From DASXBJ01 sp036491755 (GTDB lineage Bacteria > Chloroflexota > Dormibacteria > Dormibacterales > Dormibacteraceae), in NCBI GenBank assembly GCA_036491755.1, contig DASXBJ010000058.1, positions 1 through 52,865 on the forward strand: 52,865 nucleotides of DNA. The letters are read 5' to 3'. Of this stretch, positions 41,233 to 48,616 are shown piece after piece. Both the position numbers and the translations under genes were made by a program. Position 1 is the stretch's first letter. Every line of letters starts with the position of its first letter. The notes under the pieces are model-generated. The model was not told the origin of the DNA, did no database searches, and worked only from the letters and a program-made list of their open reading frames with translations.

Positions 41233-42884
41233 CCGCCGCCGCCCTTGATGTAAAGCGCCCACGCGGCGTCCAGCGCTGCTCCATCCATGCTGCCCCAGCC
41301 TGTGGCGAAATCCCAGCCGGTGCCCGCGTCGTAGGCGAGGTTGTTGCCCGTGGTCACGTCGTGAAAGGGACGAGCCGAAAACTTGGCCGAGTTCTCGCCC
41401 ATCCAGTAGATGGCCGGATTGGCAAAGCCGACCTCATGGAGACCTTTCTTTTTCAGGTCCTGGTTGATCAGGGCGACAGTCGCCGCCCAGAGCGGCGTGG
41501 CGGCCGAGGTTCCACCCGCCTGGCCCTCCTGGCCGCCGAAGATGATGTGAAATCCGGTGGCGGGGTCGGCGTCCGCGGCGACGTCAGGCACCTGCCTCAT
41601 GCCGTGGCCGGCTGCCTGCGTCTCGCTCTTCTGGAAATCTGGCGCGGGGTAAAACTGGCTTGCGCCCCCTCCGCCGCCGCTCTGGTCGAGCGGGCTGCCC
41701 CACGCCGTCTCCTTGAAGTAGGTGCCCTGCTTGGAGTCGAAGAGGGACGTGCCGCCGACGGCGGTCACGGTGGGTAGGGTCGAGGGAAAGCTGCCCGCCG
41801 GGTTCACGTCCTGACCGCAGGTGTATGCGCCGTTGTCGCCGGTGGCGACGAAATGGGACATGCCGAGCGCGACGGCGCGGTCCTCGATCGTCGCGTAGTT
41901 GTTGCGATGGCCGCTCGGCGTGTCAGGCTCGCAGGCGCCGAGGCTCTCCGAGATGATCGAGCCCAGGTGGTCGGTCACCATCTGGTCGAAAGCGCGGTCG
42001 CCGTGGCCGAAGTCAGGGGCTGAGAGATAGATCACCAGCTTGGCGCCGGGAGCGATCTCATGGAGGATCTCGAGGTCCAGAACCGTCTCGCCCTGCGGCT
42101 TTTCGGGCGTACCCCAACTTGGATCGCGCTTGATCGTCAGCAGCGAGTCGTATGGCGGCAGACGGTACATGGCCGCGAACTTGTTCAGGTCTGTGAGGTT
42201 GGGCAGGTCGTCGATCTCGGGCAGGACGATCGTCTGGCCGGTGCCGTCCAGGCCCGCGTCACGGAGCGGCTTCAAGTTGTAGAAGTCGATGATGTCGTTG
42301 GGCGCCATCCCGCCTGGCGGCACGGCGAAGCTGCGGGCTTGGCGGTAGTCGTCAAGGCCGCTCACGCTCGAGGCGACGGCCGCGATCAGGGCGGGCAGTT
42401 GCGGCTGGTCCATGGTGGCGTAGAACGTCCGTCCATCGCGCAGCCTGTAGCGTTCGAATCCCACCTGCAGGAACGACCCTGCCGCCGGCGCGGAGCCGTC
42501 CGCGCCGATCACACCGGAGCCAGGCTGCCAGCTCACGCGCAAACCTCCCGCCTGGAGTCGCCGGATCGCCTGGTCGACGGCGGCGCGATCCGGGCCGAAC
42601 TCGTTCGCATACTCGGCCGGAGTGAGGGTGCGGCCTGAGGCGATGAGCGCGGCCAGCGTGCCTGGCTGGCGAACCCGCAGGCCGAAGCTCAGGTAGACCG
42701 TCGTATCCGCGCCCGCGGGGCCGAGGTTCGCCGATCCCAGTATCGCGGCTGCCAGGCTTGGCGGAGGTGATGGCGCGGCAGGAATGGCTGCCCCTGGCGC
42801 GGCTCGTCCAGGGGAGGAGCACGCCGCCACAGCCACGCCCAGCAAGATTGCTGCGGCGATCGCGGTACCCGGCCGGCGGTTCAC
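41229..42884 (-). CDS. S53 family peptidase (sedolisin/pro-kumamolisin), lipoprotein
   Basis: 551-aa acid-type serine-carboxyl protease. Signal peptide ends in lipobox VAACSS (Cys22), so it is likely membrane-tethered outside. A pro-domain spans about 55-190 (TTVYLSFGLRV, LTPAEYANEFGP). The catalytic domain starts near 195: Glu266 and Asp270 in GETVLDLEI, the oxyanion region around SESLGACE, and Ser460 in GGTSAATPLWAA. The calcium site near the end is DVTTGNN...GTGWDFATGWG. The motif is usually SGTSxxxP; Gly replaces the first Ser. Start ATG overlaps the GNAT stop (ATGA). Confidence 0.92.
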   Translation of the reverse strand: MNRRPGTAIAAAILLGVAVAACSSPGRAAPGAAIPAAPSPPPSLAAAILGSANLGPAGADTTVYLSFGLRVRQPGTLAALIASGRTLTPAEYANEFGPDRAAVDQAIRRLQAGGLRVSWQPGSGVIGADGSAPAAGSFLQVGFERYRLRDGRTFYATMDQPQLPALIAAVASSVSGLDDYRQARSFAVPPGGMAPNDIIDFYNLKPLRDAGLDGTGQTIVLPEIDDLPNLTDLNKFAAMYRLPPYDSLLTIKRDPSWGTPEKPQGETVLDLEILHEIAPGAKLVIYLSAPDFGHGDRAFDQMVTDHLGSIISESLGACEPDTPSGHRNNYATIEDRAVALGMSHFVATGDNGAYTCGQDVNPAGSFPSTLPTVTAVGGTSLFDSKQGTYFKETAWGSPLDQSGGGGGASQFYPAPDFQKSETQAAGHGMRQVPDVAADADPATGFHIIFGGQEGQAGGTSAATPLWAATVALINQDLKKKGLHEVGFANPAIYWMGENSAKFSARPFHDVTTGNNLAYDAGTGWDFATGWGSMDGAALDAAWALYIKGGGG

Positions 42885-43765
42885 TGCAGGGAAGCTTCCC
42901 AGACCTCCGCCTCAAACGCCAACTCAAAGCCGAGCTTCTTGTAGATGTCGAATGCCCGGGTCGGGTTTGCGCCGTCCACATAGAGGGAGTAATGAGCTGC
43001 GCCCGCATCGCGAAGACGGCGCATCGCCTCGGTGACAAGCCAGGTGGCGAGACCCCGCCGCCTGTGCCCGGGCAGCGTGCCCACGTGACTCAGCAGTCCG
43101 ACCGGCTGCTGCCTCGAGTCATCGCTGTAGGTTTGCAGCTCGCCGAACGTTATGGCGGCCGGCTCTCCATCTTCCGAGGCGAGTGCCGCGAGGCAAAGCG
43201 CAGGCGTTCTGTCCGCCGTTATCTCGTCTTGCGTGCGCGGCGAGAATCGCCAGTGATCCGCGAAGGCGCGGTTGAAGATCTCCTCCCATAGACCCGGCGC
43301 CGCGCTCGAACCGTCGAGCAGGCGGTATCCCGCGATCGGAGCCACGGGCGGCAGCGCGCTCCGCAGGTTTCGATCCATGCGCCACCACGGCCTCACGCTG
43401 CGGAGACCCAGCGCGGCCAGAAACGAGCCGTGGCCCCTGGCGATCGTGACCTGCACGACGCTCGCGCCCGCCGCTCGCGAGAAGAGCACGCCCCAGCGTG
43501 CCAGCTCCTCCGTCGCGTCCGGATGCCCGGCGAGGTACATCGTGCTGATCACGCCTTCCGGGCTTGGCCGCCCGGAGACCAGGACCGATCCGGTGACCCG
43601 CTCATCGGAGTCCTCCGTCACTCGCGACCTGGCATCCCAATCGAACGCAGCGAGCGTTTTCCGCAGGCGGGGCCCGTCGGGTATGGCGTCCTGGCGGCCG
43701 TCCTGGACGTTCTGACGCCACAGCGCGATGAGCCCCGGGAGGTCGGACGCGCGACCGGCTCTCAT
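42881..43765 (-). CDS. Tandem-GNAT acetyltransferase (mycothiol-synthase-like layout)
   Basis: 294 aa with two GNAT-like halves. The N-terminal half (about 1-135) is degenerate. The C-terminal half holds the acetyl-CoA loop VGTLPGHRRRGLATWLVTEAMRRLRDAG and YVDGANPTRAFDIYKKLGFEL. Tandem GNAT layout occurs in mycothiol synthase and Eis-like enzymes; the substrate here is unknown. It lies inside the coupled unit: ATG 43765 overlaps the CDF stop and its stop overlaps the sedolisin start, both ATGA. Confidence 0.85.
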   Translation of the reverse strand: MRAGRASDLPGLIALWRQNVQDGRQDAIPDGPRLRKTLAAFDWDARSRVTEDSDERVTGSVLVSGRPSPEGVISTMYLAGHPDATEELARWGVLFSRAAGASVVQVTIARGHGSFLAALGLRSVRPWWRMDRNLRSALPPVAPIAGYRLLDGSSAAPGLWEEIFNRAFADHWRFSPRTQDEITADRTPALCLAALASEDGEPAAITFGELQTYSDDSRQQPVGLLSHVGTLPGHRRRGLATWLVTEAMRRLRDAGAAHYSLYVDGANPTRAFDIYKKLGFELAFEAEVWEASLQ

Positions 43766-45153
43766 GCCGTCGCTCGAGCCACGACCTCCGAAACCTCGGG
43801 GAGCGCGCGCCGGATCTGCTCCTCGAGCTCGGTCTCGATGCGATGGGCTTGCTCGAGGTTGATGTCGCCCGCCACCTCGGCGACGACATGGGCGTGTATG
43901 CGCTGGTGACGGTCGCTCAGCTCGACGTCGACGCAGCGTCTGACCTCGGGATGCGACGCGACTATCTCGCGCATCCGGGCAGCGAGCTGAGCTCGACGCG
44001 CCGTGACGTCCTCGCCGCGGACCACAGTCGGTTCCATCGGCTCCAGGTGCACGTCGATGCGCGTGGCGTCTGGCAGCTCCGTTCTGAGCGCCCGTTCGAG
44101 GTCGCTGCTCGCCCGGGACGCCTTGGCCAGGCTCATGTCGCCCGGCAGCTTCGCATGCATGGTCAGGTGCAGAGTGCCGTCAGCCTCGCGCTCGACTGTC
44201 ACGTTGTGAAGGTCGCGCACTCCGCCGTTGCGGGCCGCCGCTGCATGAATCCTCTCGACCAGGTCGGACTGCTCGGGCTGTCCTTCGACCAGGACCGCCA
44301 GCTCCAGGCTCGGCAGCACCGAGCGCGCCTGGACCTTGACGTCGTTCGCCAGTGCGCCTGCCGCTTCCAGTGACAGCATGCGTCCGGTTGCGATGCTGGC
44401 GTCGCCGATGAGGTTCGGACCCGAGCGCCGGACCCGGACCGAGCGCACCTCGCGGACACCGTTCACGCCGAGAATGGCGGCTCGGAGAGCCTTCTCCGCG
44501 CCCGCGGGCGCGCGGTCGATCAGGATGTCCCCCGACCGCCAGACCAGCTGCACGGCGGCGCGCGCGATGATCAACGAAACGAGCAGGGCGGCCACCGAGT
44601 CCGCCCACACGAACCCCATCCTCACGCCGACCAACCCGGCCAGGACGCCGATGGTCGCGAGCACGTCGGAAAGCCGGTTGGTCGCATCGGCCAGCATCGC
44701 CTCGCTGTTCGCCAGGCGGCCCACCCGGCGCAACACCCCGGCGCGTGCGGCCTCGATGACCAGGGTTGCGATCAGCAGCGCGAAGGCGTACCCGGCCGGG
44801 TTGACCTGGGCGCCACCGAGGATAAGGCGGTGGATCGCCTCGAATGCGATGCCGATGGCCGTGATGATCAGGAGCACTCCCTCCGCAAAGGCGGCGAGAT
44901 TCTCGGTCCGCCCGTGGCCATAGGGATGCTCGGAGTCGGCGGGCTTGCGCGAGGTCCTGACCGCCAGCAACGTAAACGCGCTGGCCGCAAGGTCCAGGAA
45001 GGAATGCGCGGCTTCGCTGAGGATGCCCAGGCTTCCGGTCAGCACACCAACCACCAGCTTGCCGAGGACGAGCGCCACGCCAATTCCGACCGAGCCTGCC
45101 GCGATGAGCTCGGGACGGCGTTCCAGCCTGACCAGGTAGCCGCGGGATGTCAC
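43762..45153 (-). CDS. Cation diffusion facilitator with altered metal site and triple C-terminal domain
   Basis: 463 aa. Six membrane helices of a CDF transporter (about residues 18-205); GILSEAAHSFLDL, HPYGHGRTENLAAFAEG and WADSVAALLVSL are family landmarks. Site A residues are His50/Asp54 (HSFLD) and Asn159/Asp163 (NRLSD): FieF has Asp/Asp and His/Asp, zinc CDFs usually HxxxD twice, so Asn is odd and the metal is uncertain. Three ferredoxin-like cytoplasmic domains follow (about 200-275, 280-365, 375-460) instead of one. GTG 45153 is chosen because it overlaps (GTGA) a 13-codon leader ORF; TTG 45186 is the longer alternative. First gene of a five-gene unit. Confidence 0.85.
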   Translation of the reverse strand: MTSRGYLVRLERRPELIAAGSVGIGVALVLGKLVVGVLTGSLGILSEAAHSFLDLAASAFTLLAVRTSRKPADSEHPYGHGRTENLAAFAEGVLLIITAIGIAFEAIHRLILGGAQVNPAGYAFALLIATLVIEAARAGVLRRVGRLANSEAMLADATNRLSDVLATIGVLAGLVGVRMGFVWADSVAALLVSLIIARAAVQLVWRSGDILIDRAPAGAEKALRAAILGVNGVREVRSVRVRRSGPNLIGDASIATGRMLSLEAAGALANDVKVQARSVLPSLELAVLVEGQPEQSDLVERIHAAAARNGGVRDLHNVTVEREADGTLHLTMHAKLPGDMSLAKASRASSDLERALRTELPDATRIDVHLEPMEPTVVRGEDVTARRAQLAARMREIVASHPEVRRCVDVELSDRHQRIHAHVVAEVAGDINLEQAHRIETELEEQIRRALPEVSEVVARATA

Positions 45154-45191
45154 GGCCAACGCTGGGAGCCCGCCGGATGAAGCCAACTCAT
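45150..45191 (-). CDS. Possible 13-codon leader peptide before the CDF gene
   Basis: ATG 45191 to TGA 45150 encodes MSWLHPAGSQRWP. Its ATG is 7 nt after a TAAAGT box, and its stop overlaps the GTG start of the CDF gene by 4 nt. Translation of the leader could deliver ribosomes to the CDF start. No conservation data are available, so coding is speculative. Confidence 0.3.
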   Translation of the reverse strand: MSWLHPAGSQRWP

Positions 45192-45198
45192 TTTTGCA

Positions 45199-45222
45199 AC
45201 TTTAGGGCCCACGTTTAGGGCC
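45199..45222 (-). promoter_or_regulatory. Predicted promoter with direct repeats upstream of the CDF unit
   Basis: TAAAGT (45199-45204, minus strand) is a plausible -10. Two copies of GGCCCTAAA (minus strand; 45201-45209 and 45214-45222), 13 bp apart start to start, overlap it and could be operator half-sites, for example for a metal-responsive regulator (inference). Confidence 0.4.
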
Positions 45223-45281
45223 TGGTTGAGGCGTGCTAATTCAAACTGAGCGTGCCCCCCGCGCGGAGGAGCGCGTTTACG

Positions 45282-46703
45282 TCAGCCGCCACCTCCCGGG
45301 CCCTCGAGCCCGGGCTTGGTCATCTTGCCGAGGTCGAGCACCTTGTTGAGCGCTGCCTCGCTGACACCGCGAGCGCGAGCGAGCTGGCGGATCGACTTGC
45401 CGGTACGCATCGATTCCTTGGCCAGCTTGGCGGCTTCGTCGTATCCGATTACCGGGTTCAGCGCGGTCGCGAGCATCGGGCTGCGCTCGACGAGCTCGGG
45501 CCCGCGATCCGTCGCCTGCAGTCCCTCGACGCAGCGCTCCGAGAAATTGCGCGCCGAGGCGGCCAGGAGGCTCGTCGACTCGAGGGTGGCGGCTCCGGCG
45601 ACCGGCATCATCACGTTCAGCTCGAAGAGGCTGCCCGACTGGCCGCTGGTGACGACCGTCGCGTCGTTTCCGTAAACCCGCGCGATCACCATCAGCAGCG
45701 ACTCCACGATCACGGGATTGACCTTCCCGGGCATGATGCTCGAGCCGGGCTGAGTCTCCGGCAGCCGGATCTCACCAAGGCCGGCGATCGGCCCCGTACC
45801 CATCAGCCGGATGTCGGAACCGATCTTCCAAAGGCTGGTTGCGATGGTGCGCAGCGCGCCGTGGGCCGCGACCAGGGCGTCCAGGGTGGCCTGGGCGTGA
45901 AAGTGATTCGCCGCCTCTCGCACCGGCAGCCTGCTCGCCTTGGCCAGTCGTGCGCATGCCATTCGGGCGTACTGCGGATGCGAGTTCAAGCCCGTCCCGA
46001 CCGCGGTCCCGCCCAGCGGCACGCGGACCAGCTCGTCGATGGCCCCTTTGGCGCGCCGGATCGACTCCTCGATCTGGCCCGCATAGCCCTTGAACTCCTG
46101 GCCGAGGCGAATCGGGGTCGCATCCTGCAGGTGCGTCCGCCCCGTTTTGACCAGCGGCCAGAACTCTTTGCTCTTGGCCTCCAGCGCCCTGCCCAGCCTC
46201 TCGAGCGCCGGGACGAGCTCTTCCTGGATCGCCATCGCGGCGGCGAGCTGAATCGCGGTCGGTATCACGTCGTTCGAGGACTGGCACAGGTTGACGTGGT
46301 CGTTGGGATGGATGAGCTTCGATCCGCGCTCGCCCCCCAGGATCTCGGTGGCGCGATTGGCGATCACCTCGTTGGCGTTGGTGTTGGTCGACGTGCCGGA
46401 GCCCGTCTGATAGATGTCGATCGGAAACTGGCTGTCCAGCTTGCCTTCGATCACCTCCTGAGCCGCGGCGGAGATCGCGCGCGAGCGCCGCCGCGCGAGC
46501 AGCCCGAGCTCGCGATTGGTCTCGGCCGCTGCCTTCTTGACCATGCCGAGGGCGCGGATGAAACGGCGCGGTAGGGGTTGCCCGGAGATGGGAAAGTTGA
46601 GCACCGCCCGCTGTGTCGAAGCGCCGTAGTAGGCGTCGGCGGGGACCTCCATCTCGCCCATCGAATCGCGCTCGATCCGAGTCTTCTTGCTCACGCGGCT
46701 CAC
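45282..46703 (-). CDS. fumC: Class II fumarate hydratase
   Basis: 473-aa enzyme of the fumarase/aspartase superfamily converting fumarate to malate in the TCA cycle. Signature GSSIMPGKVNPV, active-site TGSGTSTNTNANEV and HPNDHVNLCQSSND, and KTGRTHLQDATPI, which favours fumarase over aspartase (aspartases usually have GRTQLQDAVPM). The C-terminal end has a short Gly-rich tail. The start is GTG 46703 (ATG absent), 6 nt after a TAGAAT box, so probably leaderless. Divergent from ppx. Confidence 0.9.
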   Translation of the reverse strand: MSRVSKKTRIERDSMGEMEVPADAYYGASTQRAVLNFPISGQPLPRRFIRALGMVKKAAAETNRELGLLARRRSRAISAAAQEVIEGKLDSQFPIDIYQTGSGTSTNTNANEVIANRATEILGGERGSKLIHPNDHVNLCQSSNDVIPTAIQLAAAMAIQEELVPALERLGRALEAKSKEFWPLVKTGRTHLQDATPIRLGQEFKGYAGQIEESIRRAKGAIDELVRVPLGGTAVGTGLNSHPQYARMACARLAKASRLPVREAANHFHAQATLDALVAAHGALRTIATSLWKIGSDIRLMGTGPIAGLGEIRLPETQPGSSIMPGKVNPVIVESLLMVIARVYGNDATVVTSGQSGSLFELNVMMPVAGAATLESTSLLAASARNFSERCVEGLQATDRGPELVERSPMLATALNPVIGYDEAAKLAKESMRTGKSIRQLARARGVSEAALNKVLDLGKMTKPGLEGPGGGG

Positions 46704-46709
46704 GCGGTG

Positions 46710-46715
46710 ATTCTA
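46710..46715 (-). promoter_or_regulatory. Predicted -10 box, fumC (leaderless)
   Basis: TAGAAT on the minus strand, followed by CACCGC and the GTG start. It overlaps by 2 nt the plus-strand TAGAGT before the phosphatase gene. Confidence 0.5.
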
Positions 46716-46719
46716 GAGT
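46714..46719 (+). promoter_or_regulatory. Predicted -10 box, Ppx/GppA gene
   Basis: TAGAGT ends 9 nt before ATG 46729, leaving no room for a ribosome site; the transcript would start at or within a few bases of the ATG. Confidence 0.4.
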
Positions 46720-46728
46720 GGTCGCTGC

Positions 46729-47622
46729 ATGCGCCTGGCCGCGGTCGACGTCGGCAGCAACACGATCCATGCCCTGGTGGCGGATGTGGTTCGGGGCCGG
46801 CTGGAGGAGGTCGCGCACTACGTCGAGATGCCCGAGCTGGGCGCCCAGGTCGCCCGCACAGGGAGTATTGGAGCCCGTGCCAAGCCGGCGCTCCGGGCTC
46901 TGCGCAGGGTGGTGCGGCAGGCCCGCGCGGATGGTTTTGAGCAATTGATCGCCTGCGCCACCGAGGCCGTGCGCGAAGCGTCGGACGGCCAGTGGTTCGT
47001 CAAGCAGGCGGGGGTCGCGGTCGGGGTGCCGGTCAGGATCATCTCGTCCAGGCGCGAGGCGCAGCTGAGCTTTCTGGGCGTCTCCAGCCGCCATGCCGGC
47101 CGTCGCGAATGGGCGATGCTCGATCTCGGCGGCGCATCCACCGAGGTGGTGATCGCGCGCGGCCGCGAGATGCTCCAATCGGCGAGCCTGCCGATCGGCT
47201 CCGGCGTCCTGGCCAGCACTTACTTCTCCGACCCGCCCAAGCCGGAGGAGCGCGCCAGGCTCCGCAAGGCGGCGCTGCGAGAGCTGACCCAGGCGCCCGA
47301 CGGCGAGGTGGAGCGGCTCGTGGCCACGGGAGGCACGGCGTCCAACCTCCCACTCGTGCTCAGCAGGCGGAATCCGCCGACGGTCTTGACGACCGCCGAC
47401 CTGCTCGCCTGCGAGGTGCGCCTAGATCGCGGCCGGGCGGGCAAGGTGGCGTCCGAGCTCGGACTGGAGCCCAACCGGGTGAAAGCGATGCGCGCCGGCA
47501 TCGAGGAGCTGCTCCTCTTCCTCGATTGGTACGGCCTGGCCGTGCTCCAGATCAGCCACGAAGGACTCCGTCACGGCATGCTCCTCGAATACCTGGCGCG
47601 TCCTGAGAGTTGGTGGCGGTAG
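46729..47622 (+). CDS. Ppx/GppA phosphatase family protein
   Basis: 297 aa, an ASKHA-fold exopolyphosphatase/guanosine pentaphosphatase homologue. Phosphate-1 loop AAVDVGSNTIHALVADV at the N-terminus, ATEAVREASDG, phosphate-2 loop MLDLGGASTEVVIARG, and VATGGTASNL near 205. The C-terminal HD-like domain of long Ppx proteins is absent, so it is the short, single-domain type. It acts on polyphosphate or pppGpp in the cytoplasm. Divergent from fumC with overlapping predicted -10 boxes; followed 19 bp later by a zinc CDF gene. Confidence 0.9.
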   Translation: MRLAAVDVGSNTIHALVADVVRGRLEEVAHYVEMPELGAQVARTGSIGARAKPALRALRRVVRQARADGFEQLIACATEAVREASDGQWFVKQAGVAVGVPVRIISSRREAQLSFLGVSSRHAGRREWAMLDLGGASTEVVIARGREMLQSASLPIGSGVLASTYFSDPPKPEERARLRKAALRELTQAPDGEVERLVATGGTASNLPLVLSRRNPPTVLTTADLLACEVRLDRGRAGKVASELGLEPNRVKAMRAGIEELLLFLDWYGLAVLQISHEGLRHGMLLEYLARPESWWR

Positions 47623-47629
47623 GGCTGGG

Positions 47630-47635
47630 TAGAGT
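47630..47635 (+). promoter_or_regulatory. Predicted -10 box, zinc CDF gene (leaderless)
   Basis: TAGAGT followed by AGATCC and the ATG at 47642. No Shine-Dalgarno sequence is present. Confidence 0.45.
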
Positions 47636-47641
47636 AGATCC

Positions 47642-48616
47642 ATGGAGCAGGCGAACCAGCGCGGGGTAACGCTCAAGAGAGCGCTGGCCTTGACGTTCGT
47701 GGTCCTCGTGGTCGAGCTGGCAGGCGGGTGGCTGTCGCACTCCCTGGCGCTGCTCTCCGACGCCGGACACGTGCTCACCGACGTCTTTGCCCTCGGGCTG
47801 GCATGGTTCGCGGTCGAGCAGGCCAAGCGTCCCGCCGACCAGAGGCGGACCTACGGCTATCAGAGGGTCAGCATCCTGGCCGCGCTGCTGAATTCCGTCA
47901 CCCTCATCGTGATCGTGCTGGCGATCGCTTTCGAAGCCGCGCGGCGGCTCGCCGCGCCTCAGCACGTCGATGGGGGAATCGTAATCGTCGCTGCGCTCGC
48001 AGGCATCGCCATCAACGTTGTCGTGATCCTGGCGCTGCGCGGTGACGCTCGCGGTCTGAATCTCCGCGCCGCGCTTTTGCACGTCACCGGTGATGTCGCT
48101 GCTTCGGCCGGCGTCGTGGTGGCCGGTCTTGTGATCCTGTTCACGGGATGGCTCTACATCGACCCGCTGCTGTCTCTGGCGATCGCGGCCCTGATCGCGT
48201 ATGGCGCGGTGGCGATCGTCCGGGAGACCGTCAACCTGCTGCTCGAAGGCACTCCGCGAGAGATCGATCTCGGCGCGGTCAGGTCGGCGATCGCGGGCGT
48301 CGAGCTGGTGACCGGCATCCACGACCTCCACGTGTGGGCCCTCTCGTCAGACCAGCTGGCGCTCAGCTGCCACGTCGTCATCGACGACTGCTCGCTCAGT
48401 GACGCCGAGCACGTCGTGCGCGGTCTCGAGGCCAGCCTATGCGATCGATTCGCCATCGGCCACACCACCATCCAGGTCGAAAGCTGCCATCCGTGCGGCG
48501 ACATTCAGCACGGTGCCGGGAGTCACAACCACCCGCACGAGCACCTGGTGCTCAGCTCTGCGGCTGGGCCAAAAGCGCCTCCTCGCGCTGCAGAATCCTC
48601 CGCGCCACCGCGATAG
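47642..48616 (+). CDS. Zinc-type cation diffusion facilitator (CzcD/ZitB-like)
   Basis: 324 aa. Six membrane helices, with both site A pairs intact: His43/Asp47 (GHVLTD) and His147/Asp151 (LHVTGD), the zinc signature. A single C-terminal ferredoxin-like domain follows (about 200-285, with HDLHVWALSSDQLALSCHVV), then SCHPCGD and a His-rich GSHNHPHEH tail that may bind metal. It exports Zn2+ (or Cd2+/Co2+) from the cytoplasm in exchange for protons. The 3' end overlaps the convergent 564-aa gene by 65 bp. Confidence 0.92.
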   Translation: MEQANQRGVTLKRALALTFVVLVVELAGGWLSHSLALLSDAGHVLTDVFALGLAWFAVEQAKRPADQRRTYGYQRVSILAALLNSVTLIVIVLAIAFEAARRLAAPQHVDGGIVIVAALAGIAINVVVILALRGDARGLNLRAALLHVTGDVAASAGVVVAGLVILFTGWLYIDPLLSLAIAALIAYGAVAIVRETVNLLLEGTPREIDLGAVRSAIAGVELVTGIHDLHVWALSSDQLALSCHVVIDDCSLSDAEHVVRGLEASLCDRFAIGHTTIQVESCHPCGDIQHGAGSHNHPHEHLVLSSAAGPKAPPRAAESSAPPR

